The position numbers and the translations under genes are program-made. A model generated the notes under the pieces. It was given only the letters and a program-made list of their open reading frames with translations. It was not told the origin of the DNA and did not search any database. 64,000 nt of DNA. Source: SPGG2 sp964194625. GTDB taxonomy: Bacteria; Pseudomonadota; Gammaproteobacteria; Acidiferrobacterales; SPGG2. The stretch spans positions 20,807-84,806 of the forward strand of contig CAXMNC010000159.1 in the NCBI GenBank assembly GCA_964194625.1, given 5' to 3'. Below, piece by piece: positions 19,510 through 28,380 of the stretch (its first letter is position 1; the number at the start of each line of letters is the position of its first letter).

Positions 19510-19799
19510 ATCAAGATAACGGCCTCACGGTTCACGAAGGTACGATCAAGGTTCATGGACCATTGACGTTCGCTACCGTGCCGGGTCTCTTTATAGAATC
19601 GAACAGCATCATTAAGTCAGCGTCGGAGACGATTACAATTGATTTGCAAGACGTCTCTAGAACCGATAGCGCCGGCCTCGCACTTCTTGTCGAGTGGTTG
19701 CGGGCAGCCGGATCTCACGCACGGTTTGTAAATATTCCCGCACAGCTGCGTCGGCTGATCGATGTGAGCGGCCTCACGCGCGCCTTTGGCATCGATTGA
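19506..19799 (+). CDS. mlaB: STAS-domain protein MlaB
   Basis: 97 residues, one STAS domain, with the conserved DLQDVSRTDSAGLALLVEWL block. MlaB binds MlaF in the cytoplasm and is needed for assembly and ATPase activity of the complex. The start is GTG within GTGA, overlapping the mlaC stop by 4 bp. It completes the mlaFEDCB set. Confidence 0.93.
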
Positions 19800-19807
19800 C
19801 GCCACAC

Positions 19808-20731
19808 GTGTCTGCCGCAATCACGATCGCTGATGTCCGCAAACGATTTCCCGGTGTCTACGCACTCAAGGGCATAAGTTTCACAATACAACGCGGCGAG
19901 TTTTTTGGCTTGCTGGGTCCCAACGGGGCTGGCAAATCTACATTGATAAACATTATTGCTGGCCTCACGCGCTGCGATTCCGGCAGTGTGTCTGTGCTCA
20001 CCCACGATGTGGTCCAGGACTACCGGCAGGCACGTCGCTGTCTGGGGGTGGTCCCGCAGGAGCTGGTGTTTGATCCTTTCTTTACTGTGCATGAGGTACT
20101 GCGGATACAGTCTGGCTACTTCGGCTTACGGCGTGAAAACGCGTCGTGGATTGAGGAACTAATGGACACGTTGGATTTATCAGACAAGGCCGATACCAAC
20201 ATGCGGGCCCTTTCCGGTGGCATGAAGCGTCGTGTTTTGATTGCCCAAGCATTGGCCCATAAACCCGAAGTGATAGTGCTCGATGAGCCGACGGCTGGCG
20301 TGGATGTAGCTTTACGTAAGTCACTTTGGGCTTTTATTCGCCGGTTACACGAAGAGGGCCATACGATTGTGCTGACTACGCATTATTTGGAAGAAGCGGA
20401 GTCGCTTTGTGGTCGAATTGCGATACTAAATCACGGAAATGTTGTAGCGCTAGATACGAAAGAAGCATTGTTAAAGCGTGGGATCGGTAAGACGGTTAAT
20501 GTTTGGATTACCGCAGATGAACCGGTTCCAGAATTGCCGGACGAACTACTGGCAATCTTACGCGCCCGGGACGGCACCCGACTTGAGTTCCGGCTCGATA
20601 ACAACCTTAACTCGATTGGCGATCTTCTTGAAGGCTTACGTAGAACTGGGCTAGTGATCACAGACTTGCATACCGAAGCGCCCGACCTCGAGGATGTGTT
20701 TCTCGACCTAACACGCGAGCGTGAAGAATGA
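19808..20731 (+). CDS. yadG: ABC-2 type exporter ATPase (YadG-like)
   Basis: About 307 residues from the GTG at 19808, giving VSAAITIADVRKRFPG as N-terminus; earlier in-frame starts lie inside mlaB and encode no family sequence. Walker A is GPNGAGKST, the signature is LSGGMKRRVLIAQAL, and Walker B is VIVLDEPTAGVDV. It pairs with the permease that starts 4 bp before its end. YadGH-type exporters often follow mla genes in gammaproteobacteria, and the substrate is not known. A role in envelope lipid or glycan export is only inferred from context. Confidence 0.92.
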   Translation: MSAAITIADVRKRFPGVYALKGISFTIQRGEFFGLLGPNGAGKSTLINIIAGLTRCDSGSVSVLTHDVVQDYRQARRCLGVVPQELVFDPFFTVHEVLRIQSGYFGLRRENASWIEELMDTLDLSDKADTNMRALSGGMKRRVLIAQALAHKPEVIVLDEPTAGVDVALRKSLWAFIRRLHEEGHTIVLTTHYLEEAESLCGRIAILNHGNVVALDTKEALLKRGIGKTVNVWITADEPVPELPDELLAILRARDGTRLEFRLDNNLNSIGDLLEGLRRTGLVITDLHTEAPDLEDVFLDLTREREE

Positions 20732-21489
20732 TATCTAGTGGTTTCTATACACTCTTCTATAAGGAACTTCTACGCTTTGTGAAAGTAGGGTGGCAGACAT
20801 TAGCAGCACCGATAGTTACTGCGCTGCTCTACCTACTAGTTTTCGCACACGTCTTCGAGGGGCGCATTCAGGTTTTCGAGGGCATCAGCTATACGGCGTT
20901 CCTAGTCCCTGGGCTCATGATGATGTCAATTATCCAGAACGCCTTCGCAAACAGCTCATCTAGCCTGATCCAATCCAAGATTACAGGCAATGTCGTATTC
21001 ATATTGCTAGCCCCGTTGTCGAGTTTTGAATTTTTCTTTGCTTTTGTCTTGGCTGCCGTCGTGCGTGGCGTGGCGGTGGGTGTCGGCGTGTATTTGGCAG
21101 TGATCCTTTTTGTTTCCCTACCCACCCACAACCCGCTATTTGTGGTTACTTTCGCGGTGCTTGGAAGTGCGGTGTTGGGGGCGCTTGGCTTAATTGCCGG
21201 GGTATGGGCAGACAAGTTTGACCATCTTGGCGCTTTCCAGAATTTTGTAATTGTGCCGCTGTCGTTTTTGAGCGGCGTGTTTTACTCGATTCATTCGTTG
21301 CCGACGTTCTGGCAGCAATTGTCACGTTTTAATCCTTTTTTCTACATGATCGATGGTTTTCGTTACGGATTCTTTGGCGCGTCCGACGCGAGCCCCATGA
21401 TCAGTCTGGTGATCGTGACATTGTTCTTTCTGACTTTATCGGGCATCAGTCTTTTAATGTTGAAGCGGGGCTACAAACTGCGCAACTAA
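20728..21489 (+). CDS. yadH: ABC-2 type exporter permease (YadH-like)
   Basis: 253 residues with six hydrophobic segments and the ABC2 membrane pattern (SYTAFLVPGLMMMSIIQNAF, FVIVPLSFLSGVFYSIHSLP). It forms the membrane part of the exporter with the preceding ATPase, which it overlaps by 4 bp. The transcript probably ends in the following 240-bp gap, where a hairpin followed by T residues is found (21624-21651). Confidence 0.92.
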   Translation: MISSGFYTLFYKELLRFVKVGWQTLAAPIVTALLYLLVFAHVFEGRIQVFEGISYTAFLVPGLMMMSIIQNAFANSSSSLIQSKITGNVVFILLAPLSSFEFFFAFVLAAVVRGVAVGVGVYLAVILFVSLPTHNPLFVVTFAVLGSAVLGALGLIAGVWADKFDHLGAFQNFVIVPLSFLSGVFYSIHSLPTFWQQLSRFNPFFYMIDGFRYGFFGASDASPMISLVIVTLFFLTLSGISLLMLKRGYKLRN

Positions 21490-21501
21490 CGTGTCTCATT
21501 C

Positions 21502-21556
21502 AGGGGCCTGTCTAATGAGTTTGTCCGCCCTTCAAACCGGGCTCAATCAGGCCCCT
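21502..21556. repeat. Inverted repeat after yadH
   Basis: AGGGGCCTG (21502-21510) and CAGGCCCCT (21548-21556) are perfectly complementary over 9 bp. The enclosed 37 nt contain a second pair, GTTTG/CAAAC. It lies just after the yadH stop. It could be an mRNA 3' end structure or a small repeat remnant; neither can be settled from one copy. Confidence 0.5.
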
Positions 21557-21623
21557 TGTTGCCCCAGCCCATACTGGATCCTGGGATTGGTCAGCCAATG
21601 TACCGAAATTCTGGCGAAAAAAG

Positions 21624-21651
21624 CCAAAAACAGCCATGTTTTTCGGTTTTT
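21624..21651 (+). terminator. Probable intrinsic terminator between yadH and ibaG
   Basis: CCAAAAACA and TGTTTTTCGG pair with one bulged base around a GCCA loop, followed by TTTTT (21647-21651). The stem is mostly A-T, so strength is uncertain. It is placed well to end the mla-yadGH transcript before ibaG. Confidence 0.5.
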
Positions 21652-21729
21652 CACTTCTATTCGGGGGTCGCGTGGCGTATCCTGTGCGCCCTTGAAATAA
21701 CTCGATTCGCATCGATAATACCTACAGTA

Positions 21730-21981
21730 ATGATGCAACCTGAACAGATTAAGCAATTGATTGAGCAGGGACTTGCCGGCGCGCAAGCCAACGTGTCTGG
21801 TGATGGCCAGCACTTCGAGGCGCAGGTCGTGTCCGATGCCTTCGCAGGCAAAACCATGGTGCAGCAACACCAACTGGTCTACCAGGCGTTGGGGGACAAG
21901 ATGAAACAAGAGGTCCATGCATTATCGATTCGAACGTATACGCCTGAGCAATGGGCGCAGCGGACGAGTGGGTCTGCGTAA
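21730..21981 (+). CDS. ibaG: BolA family iron-sulfur protein IbaG
   Basis: 83 residues from the ATG at 21730 (ATGATG, the second is also possible); the frame extends upstream to 21556 but that part has no family similarity. It is a BolA/IbaG domain with VSGDGQHFEAQVVSDAFAGK and HQLVYQALGDKM, including the conserved histidine. BolA-type proteins bind 2Fe-2S clusters together with monothiol glutaredoxins, and the next gene is exactly such a glutaredoxin. IbaG beside murA and mla is the usual gammaproteobacterial location. Confidence 0.92.
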   Translation: MMQPEQIKQLIEQGLAGAQANVSGDGQHFEAQVVSDAFAGKTMVQQHQLVYQALGDKMKQEVHALSIRTYTPEQWAQRTSGSA

Positions 21982-22016
21982 GTGCGTTCGGAAAATGTCT
22001 TGAAGAGAGGTCTGTC

Positions 22017-22331
22017 ATGACAGCACAAGAGGTAATCAAACAGCAGATAGAGTCGGAAAGAATCGTTCTCTACATGAAGGGCAGTCCGAGTATGCCGCTT
22101 TGTGGGTTCTCTGCACGGTCGGTTCAGCTATTGCAGGAATGTGGCGCCGAATTTACCACTGTCGACGTGCTTGCCGATCCTGCGATCCGGCAAGGAATCA
22201 AGGACCACTCAAACTGGCCAACTGTGCCACAGCTGTATATCGATGGGCAGTTTATCGGCGGTTGCGACATCATAACCACGATGTATCAAAGTGGCGACTT
22301 GCAGAAGTTGGTCACCGGTTCGCAAGGCTGA
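22017..22331 (+). CDS. grxD: Monothiol glutaredoxin Grx4 (CGFS type)
   Basis: 104 residues from the ATG at 22017, behind a good GAGAGG ribosome-binding site. The CGFS active site is present (MPLCGFSARSVQLL), with the glutathione-binding elements WPTVPQLYIDGQFIGGCDI. These proteins hold a glutathione-ligated 2Fe-2S cluster as a homodimer or with BolA partners and pass it on in iron-sulfur maturation. The gene is inserted between ibaG and murA, 35 bp after ibaG, supporting a BolA-Grx partnership. Confidence 0.95.
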   Translation: MTAQEVIKQQIESERIVLYMKGSPSMPLCGFSARSVQLLQECGAEFTTVDVLADPAIRQGIKDHSNWPTVPQLYIDGQFIGGCDIITTMYQSGDLQKLVTGSQG

Positions 22332-22421
22332 TTTCTTGTTAAACCACCAACCAAGAAACCGGGTTGCCCCCGTAGGGCGGCCTTGTTGTGCTGGCCGATA
22401 TTTCCGTACCGTGGGTAATCT

Positions 22422-23711
22422 ATGGATAGGTTGATCGTATCTGGCGGCAGACCACTGCGTGGCGAGATTCGTATCTCCGGTGCCAAGAACGCTGCATTGC
22501 CGGTGCTGGTTGCGTCACTGCTTACCGACAAGCCGCTGCGTATCGGCAACGTCCCACATCTGCAAGACATTACGACGACAATGGAATTGCTGGGCCGTAT
22601 CGGTGTACGGCTGGTTGTGGATGAGAAGATGGTCGTGGAGGCAGATGCCAGCAACATCACTTCCCGGCGCGCGCCCTACGAGCTTGTTAAGACGATGCGT
22701 GCATCGATACTCGTACTTGGGCCGCTGCTAGCACGTTTTGGCGAAGCCGAGGTTTCCATGCCCGGCGGCTGTGCCATTGGTTCGCGGCCGGTCAATCTGC
22801 ATATAAAAGGCCTGGAGGCGATGGGGGCTGAGATTGGGATCAAGGAAGGCTACGTCAAGGCCCGCGCCGGTAGACTCAAGGGTACGCGAATCTTCATGGA
22901 CATGGTTTCCGTAACTGGTACCGAGAACATCATGATGGCGGCAACCTTGGCTGAAGGCACAACTGTAATCGAGAATGCAGCGCGCGAGCCGGAAGTAGTC
23001 GATCTCGCTAAGTGCCTGGTCACCATGGGTGCCAAGATTCGTGGAGCCGGGAGTGATGAGATTATTATAGAAGGGGTTGAGGCGCTTGGTGGTGGTTACC
23101 ACGAAGTAATACCAGATAGGATCGAGACTGGAACCTATTTGGTAGCCGCTGCAATGACCGGTGGCAAAATAAAATTGCGCGATGTCCAGCCAAGCCATCT
23201 CGAAGCGGTGCTAGACAAATTAAGGGAAGCCGGCGCGGAGATTACAACCGGAAATGATTGGGTGTGTTTGGATCGGCAGAATCGGGAGCTCAAAGCCGTC
23301 AATATAAGAACCGCACCCTATCCAGCCTTTCCCACTGACATGCAGGCGCAATTTGTTGCGCTCAATTGCGTGGCACAAGGCACCGCGACTATTACGGAAT
23401 CGGTTTTTGAGAATCGTTTTATGCACGTGCTTGAGTTACAACGTATGGGTGCGAATATCGATATGCGTGGTAACACCGCCGTCGTGCATGGCGTCGAGCG
23501 ACTCATGGGTGCGCCGGTGATGGCTACTGATCTTCGCGCATCTGCGAGCCTGGCGCTGGCGGCGCTTGTGGCAGAGTCCGATACAGTAGTAGACCGCATC
23601 TATCACATTGACCGTGGTTACGAATGTATTGAGGAGAAGCTGGCACAGTTGGGTGCGCGTATCCGACGGGTGCCAAGCACCGCGATTATTAAGAACGTAG
23701 TAAACAACTAA
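22422..23711 (+). CDS. murA: UDP-N-acetylglucosamine 1-carboxyvinyltransferase MurA
   Basis: 429 residues, full length. The enolpyruvyl transferase fold is marked by ISGAKNAALPVL near the N-terminus and the catalytic loop MPGGCAIGSRP with Cys117, the residue attacked by fosfomycin. MurA makes the first committed step of peptidoglycan synthesis in the cytoplasm. A 7-bp inverted repeat (22332-22338/22352-22358, TTTCTTG/CAAGAAA) lies in the 90-bp leader. The histidine genes follow after 23 bp, so murA probably shares their transcript. Confidence 0.97.
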   Translation: MDRLIVSGGRPLRGEIRISGAKNAALPVLVASLLTDKPLRIGNVPHLQDITTTMELLGRIGVRLVVDEKMVVEADASNITSRRAPYELVKTMRASILVLGPLLARFGEAEVSMPGGCAIGSRPVNLHIKGLEAMGAEIGIKEGYVKARAGRLKGTRIFMDMVSVTGTENIMMAATLAEGTTVIENAAREPEVVDLAKCLVTMGAKIRGAGSDEIIIEGVEALGGGYHEVIPDRIETGTYLVAAAMTGGKIKLRDVQPSHLEAVLDKLREAGAEITTGNDWVCLDRQNRELKAVNIRTAPYPAFPTDMQAQFVALNCVAQGTATITESVFENRFMHVLELQRMGANIDMRGNTAVVHGVERLMGAPVMATDLRASASLALAALVAESDTVVDRIYHIDRGYECIEEKLAQLGARIRRVPSTAIIKNVVNN

Positions 23712-23734
23712 AAGCACGCTCGCCTTGTCAGATC

Positions 23735-24370
23735 ATGCTCAACATTGCTCTATCAAAGGGCCGGATTCTGGAGGAGAGCCTGCCACTGCTGGCACGGGCA
23801 GGTATCGATCCGGTCGAGAACTTAGTATCCAGCCGTAAGCTTGTTGTCGACACCTCACACCCGGACGTCAAGCTAATCGTAATCCGGGCTTCCGATGTTC
23901 CTACCTATGTTCGCTACGGAGCTGCTGACCTGGGCTTCGCTGGAAAAGACGTTCTCATGGAGTACGATGGCGATAGCCTGTACGAACTACTCGACTTAAA
24001 CATTGCGCGCTGCCGACTTATCGTAGCGGAGCCGAGCCAACTTGCCGCACGCGACGATCCAAGGCGCTGGACACGCTTGCGTATAGCGACCAAGTATGTA
24101 GAAACAACGCGACGACACTTTGCGGCCAAGGGAATACAGACCGACGTCATCAAGCTCTACGGTTCCATGGAACTTGCGCCGTTGGTCGGTCTATCTGACC
24201 GAATCGTTGATTTGGTCAATACCGGTAAGACACTAAAGGCCAACGGGTTGGTGGAAGTAGAGCATATCGCCGATATCAGTGCGTGGCTTGTCGCCAATCG
24301 GGCATCCGCGAAAATGAAGCGTAAGACCCTCAAAGCATTGGTTGAAAAAATTAGGCGAGCGGTAAGGTAG
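23735..24370 (+). CDS. hisG: ATP phosphoribosyltransferase HisG, short form
   Basis: 211 residues, the short HisG type that lacks the C-terminal regulatory domain. Conserved blocks are MLNIALSKGRILEESLPLL and DLGFAGKDVLMEY, and a late block SDRIVDLVNTGKTLKANGL. It catalyses the first step of histidine synthesis. Short HisG proteins work as hetero-octamers with HisZ, which is not in the window and should be encoded elsewhere. It is the first his gene behind murA. Confidence 0.95.
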   Translation: MLNIALSKGRILEESLPLLARAGIDPVENLVSSRKLVVDTSHPDVKLIVIRASDVPTYVRYGAADLGFAGKDVLMEYDGDSLYELLDLNIARCRLIVAEPSQLAARDDPRRWTRLRIATKYVETTRRHFAAKGIQTDVIKLYGSMELAPLVGLSDRIVDLVNTGKTLKANGLVEVEHIADISAWLVANRASAKMKRKTLKALVEKIRRAVR

Positions 24371-24375
24371 GCCTT

Positions 24376-25683
24376 ATGCCGACATCAGATATCCGCGTAC
24401 TAAACTCTAGCGATCCGAACTTCAATGAAGAGTTCCAACGGCTACGGAAGCGCGCTCGCGTCGATGACCTCGACGTGGAAGCCACCGTGCGGAACATTAT
24501 TACCGACGTGCGCGGCCGCGGCGATAACGCACTTTTAGAATATGTGCACCGGCTGGATGGCTACCGGGCCACGGCACCCGCTACCCTTGAAGTGCCGCCC
24601 GAGCAATTTCAACCGGCCCTAGACTCACTGCCAGAGACGCAACGGTTGGCCCTCGAAGAGGCAACCCACCGCATCGAGGATTACCACCAGCGACAAGCGG
24701 CTAGCTCTTGGCACTATCGCGACGCCGATGGCACACTCCTTGGCCAGCAGATTAGGCCGTTGGAACGCGTTGGCGTCTACGTACCCGGCGGCAAAGCCGC
24801 CTATCCATCGACCGTGCTCATGAACGCTATTCCGGCAAAGATCGCAGGGGTGCCGAAAGTTGTGATGGCGGTACCGGTCGCCGGCGGGAACATTGACAAT
24901 TTGGTGTTAGCCGCAGCTAGTTTGGCCAGGGTTGATCAGGTTTTCATGATGGGCGGCGCCCACGCTATTGCGGCCATGGCCTACGGTACTGCCACGGTGC
25001 CGCGGGTGGATAAGATCGTTGGCCCGGGAAATGCGTATGTGGCGGCGGCCAAGCGCATGGTTTTTGGTGACGTAGGCATAGATATGATAGCGGGGCCTTC
25101 GGAAGTGGTGGTGTTGTGTGATGGCGCAACCGACGCTGACTGGATTGCCATGGACCTATTTGCCCAGGCCGAGCATGATGAAAATGCGCAGGCCATTTTG
25201 ATCAGCTTGGACGCGGCCTTTACCCAAAACGTGCAACAGGCGATCGAGCGATTGTTGGGAGAGATGGAGCGGCAAGAAACCATTAAAAAGGCGCTCGATC
25301 AATACGGCGCATTGATTACGGTGCGCGGGTTGGACGAGGCGCTCGAACTGATAAATCAGCTTGCTCCTGAGCATCTCGAACTTTCGATCGAAGATCCCAT
25401 GCCCTTCGCCAAGCGTGTGCATCACGCCGGCGCGATCTTTTTGGGGCGATACACTGCCGAAGTGTTGGGTGACTACTGTGCCGGTCCCAATCACGTGCTG
25501 CCAACGTCAGGGACGGCGCGCTTCAGTTCACCGCTTGGCGTTTACGATTTTCAGAAACGCACCAGTCTTCTCATGTGCACCAAAGAAGGCGCATCCAATC
25601 TGGGGAAGACGGCGGCTATACTGGCACGGGGCGAGGGACTTAGTGCGCATGCGCGCTCGGCTGAATTCAGGACTAAGCAGTAA
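24376..25683 (+). CDS. hisD: Histidinol dehydrogenase HisD
   Basis: 435 residues, full length. The zinc and catalytic region FAQAEHDENAQA includes the Glu-His pair used as general base, and GPSEVVVLCD and GNAYVAAAK are present. HisD oxidises histidinol to histidine in two NAD-dependent steps, the last reactions of the pathway. The ATG is 5 bp behind the hisG stop. Confidence 0.97.
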   Translation: MPTSDIRVLNSSDPNFNEEFQRLRKRARVDDLDVEATVRNIITDVRGRGDNALLEYVHRLDGYRATAPATLEVPPEQFQPALDSLPETQRLALEEATHRIEDYHQRQAASSWHYRDADGTLLGQQIRPLERVGVYVPGGKAAYPSTVLMNAIPAKIAGVPKVVMAVPVAGGNIDNLVLAAASLARVDQVFMMGGAHAIAAMAYGTATVPRVDKIVGPGNAYVAAAKRMVFGDVGIDMIAGPSEVVVLCDGATDADWIAMDLFAQAEHDENAQAILISLDAAFTQNVQQAIERLLGEMERQETIKKALDQYGALITVRGLDEALELINQLAPEHLELSIEDPMPFAKRVHHAGAIFLGRYTAEVLGDYCAGPNHVLPTSGTARFSSPLGVYDFQKRTSLLMCTKEGASNLGKTAAILARGEGLSAHARSAEFRTKQ

Positions 25684-25716
25684 AAGGGGACAGCGTCCGT
25701 TTCTCGATAAGCAGTC

Positions 25717-26802
25717 GTGAGTAGCAAGATCCAACAATCGGTAGAGCGCCTCATTCGTCCTGAAATCCAGGCGATGAAAGCCTATGGTGTGCCTGATTCG
25801 GATGGCCTTATTAAGCTTGATGCGAATGAGAATCCTTTCCCTTGGCCGTCCGATATTGTGCAGTCATGGCTTGAGGCACTGCGGACGGTTCAGATAAATC
25901 GCTACCCAGAAGCCAATCCCATTCGTTTGAAGGAGCGCTTATGCGAAACGATGGGAATTCCCGAAGGTATGGACGTACTACTTGGCAATGGATCCGACGA
26001 ATTGATCCAGATTATTCTTTTGGCGCTTGCACGCCCCGGAAGTTCTGTGTTGGCGCCACGGCCGACGTTTAGCATGTATGAAATCATTGCCAAGAGTGTG
26101 GGTATGAAATTTTTCGACGTTCCGCTCACTGAGAGTTTCGCGCTCGATGTCCCCGCCTTTTGTGAAGCGATCGAAACGTATCAACCAGCGGTAACGTTCT
26201 TGGCGTATCCCAATACACCGACTGGAAATCTGTTTGCCGATGAAGAGATAGAAGCGGTACTACAGCGATCGGAAGGTCTCGTTGTTGTCGATGAGGCCTA
26301 TTTCATATTCACGGATGGCACATTTCTGCCTCGATTAAAGCAGTTCGACAATCTGCTAATACTGCGTAGCTTTTCGAAACTGGGATTGGCGGGACTGAGG
26401 CTGGGATTTCTGGTTGGCAATCACGCATGGTTGGCAGAATTCGACAAGGTAAGGTTACCTTACAATATCAACAGCCTTACCCAGGTGAGTACGCAGTTCG
26501 CACTTGCCAATAAGGAGGTTTTTGACCAACAAGTAAGCTGCATCCGTGCAGAACGCGAACGCTTATATCAGGCGCTCGACGACATGCCGGGGATACGAGT
26601 TTGGCCAAGCGAAGCGAATTTTATCATGTTTCAAGTACAAGAAACCGATGCCCAGCGCGTCTATGATGCACTCTATGCCGCCCGCGTGTTGGTCAAGAAT
26701 CTCGACGGTGCCAGTGGCGTACCGCCGAATTGCTTGCGTGTGGCTATAGGTACGGCGAACGAAAATATGTCGTTTCTACAGGCACTGAGACAAGGCATGT
26801 AA
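25717..26802 (+). CDS. hisC: Histidinol-phosphate aminotransferase HisC
   Basis: 361 residues from a GTG start. It is a fold-type I PLP enzyme, with KLDANENPFPWP near the N-terminus, VVDEAYFIF, and the PLP lysine in RSFSKLGLAGLRLG. It transaminates imidazole-acetol phosphate to histidinol phosphate. The gene lies 33 bp after hisD, and 62 bp separate it from hisB. Confidence 0.96.
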   Translation: MSSKIQQSVERLIRPEIQAMKAYGVPDSDGLIKLDANENPFPWPSDIVQSWLEALRTVQINRYPEANPIRLKERLCETMGIPEGMDVLLGNGSDELIQIILLALARPGSSVLAPRPTFSMYEIIAKSVGMKFFDVPLTESFALDVPAFCEAIETYQPAVTFLAYPNTPTGNLFADEEIEAVLQRSEGLVVVDEAYFIFTDGTFLPRLKQFDNLLILRSFSKLGLAGLRLGFLVGNHAWLAEFDKVRLPYNINSLTQVSTQFALANKEVFDQQVSCIRAERERLYQALDDMPGIRVWPSEANFIMFQVQETDAQRVYDALYAARVLVKNLDGASGVPPNCLRVAIGTANENMSFLQALRQGM

Positions 26803-26864
26803 GCACCAGTGGTGCGGGACCGTTATGGTAACATTCTGTTTTTCTGACCGGGCTTGGTAATACC

Positions 26865-27458
26865 GTGGACGCACGTAAGGCTGAAATCAAACGTAATACC
26901 AATGAGACTCAGATTGTTTTGGGGGTTGATCTAGATGGCACTGGTATAGCTAAACTCGATACCGGCATACCGTTTTTTGAACACATGCTGGATCAAGTGG
27001 CTCGACATGGCCTTATCGACCTCACCATTAAGGCAAAAGGCGATATCCACGTCGATGCGCATCATACTATTGAGGATGTAGGCATCACGCTTGGTCAGGC
27101 AGTGTCTAAGGCGATAGGTGACAAGAAAGGGGTACGCCGCTACGGCTATGCCTACGTCCCGCTCGACGAGGCGCTTAGTCGTGTTGTGATCGACTTCTCT
27201 GGACGTCCCGGGCTCGAATACCGAGTCGAATTTCCACGTGGGCGGGTCGGTGATTTCGATGTAGATCTAATTCATGAGTTCTTCCAGGGTTTCTGTAATC
27301 ATGCCCAGGCTACGCTACACATCGACAATTTGCGCGGACAGAATTCTCATCATATAGCCGAGACGGTATTTAAAGCATTTGGTCGCGCGCTGCGCATGGG
27401 GTTAGAGCGCGACCCACGCATGGCAGAGATGGTGCCCTCTACGAAAGGCAGTCTCTAA
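26865..27458 (+). CDS. hisB: Imidazoleglycerol-phosphate dehydratase HisB
   Basis: 197 residues from a GTG start, the monofunctional dehydratase rather than the HisNB fusion of enterics. The manganese-binding motifs are present: FFEHMLDQVARHG, DAHHTIEDVGI, HEFFQGF and GQNSHHIAETVFKA. The histidinol-phosphatase must be encoded elsewhere. An 86-bp gap to hisH contains GCACGGTCCGTGC, a short palindrome of unknown meaning. Confidence 0.97.
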   Translation: MDARKAEIKRNTNETQIVLGVDLDGTGIAKLDTGIPFFEHMLDQVARHGLIDLTIKAKGDIHVDAHHTIEDVGITLGQAVSKAIGDKKGVRRYGYAYVPLDEALSRVVIDFSGRPGLEYRVEFPRGRVGDFDVDLIHEFFQGFCNHAQATLHIDNLRGQNSHHIAETVFKAFGRALRMGLERDPRMAEMVPSTKGSL

Positions 27459-27544
27459 AAGACACATGCAAGCCGCACGGTCCGTGCATATTCTCTCTGG
27501 TCACAAGTATTATTGCCGCTACTCCTCGATCCAAGTTCCCGATT

Positions 27545-28189
27545 ATGAAAACGATCGCGATCATAGACTACGGTATGGGGAACCTGCGTTCAGTGCACAA
27601 AGCGATTGAGCATGTCGCACCCTCGGTAAAGGTGTACGTGACTTCCAAAGCCGATGATATTCGACAAGCTGATAGCATTGTCTTTCCAGGGCAGGGTGCC
27701 ATCCGCAGTTGTTTCGCCGCAATCGATGCCCTCGGCTTACGCGAGGCATTGCTTGAGGCAACGAAGGCCAAGCCATTTCTTGGGATTTGTCTGGGCCTAC
27801 AGTCACTCTATGAATATAGTGAGGAAGGGGGAGGCGTGCCGGGCTTGAGTGTTTTCGCCGGACGCGTTCGACAGTTCTCACACAATGGCAGCGATGCGCA
27901 CGGTCGAGCGCTTAAGGTTCCACACATGGGCTGGAACCAAGTGCATCAAGTAGGTGCTCATCCGCTATGGAATGGCGTCGATCAAGATTCGCGCTTTTAT
28001 TTTGTTCACAGTTATTACGTGGAATCGACCAATGAGCGCGAAGTTGCCGGTTTTACCGACTACGGGGTGCGATTTACGTCGGTGGCAGCACACGCGAATG
28101 TTTTTGCCCTGCAATGTCATCCTGAGAAAAGCCAGAAAGCGGGCCTGCGTGTGCTACAGAACTTCGTGCGTTGGGATGGTAGTGGTTAG
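27545..28189 (+). CDS. hisH: Imidazole glycerol phosphate synthase glutaminase subunit HisH
   Basis: 214 residues, a class I glutamine amidotransferase. The nucleophile is the Cys in LGICLGLQ, and the His-Glu pair is in LQCHPEKSQ. It supplies ammonia to HisF in the synthase complex. The 191 bp between hisH and hisA show no convincing gene. Confidence 0.96.
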   Translation: MKTIAIIDYGMGNLRSVHKAIEHVAPSVKVYVTSKADDIRQADSIVFPGQGAIRSCFAAIDALGLREALLEATKAKPFLGICLGLQSLYEYSEEGGGVPGLSVFAGRVRQFSHNGSDAHGRALKVPHMGWNQVHQVGAHPLWNGVDQDSRFYFVHSYYVESTNEREVAGFTDYGVRFTSVAAHANVFALQCHPEKSQKAGLRVLQNFVRWDGSG

Positions 28190-28380
28190 CCTGCATTTCC
28201 CACCAGCTATCTACCCGATCGCTGCTCCGGACGCCTGCGCGCATTTTCCATCGCGCGCCTTCGACTCCAAGGATGGCGGAGTTAGAATCGCGCCGGGAAC
28301 AGCGACCGAGTATCTACGGGCAGCTACACGCCCTCGCGACGATACCCGGCGGGAAGTGCAGGCTGCGGAGTATTTGTAGC

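Noticed and set aside
22728..23198. 156-codon minus-strand frame
   Set aside because: Shadow of murA, with no family features.
28190..28380. Possible small gene between hisH and hisA
   Set aside because: The in-frame extension of hisA (from 28273) and another frame pass through, but neither has a recognisable sequence or a good ribosome-binding site.
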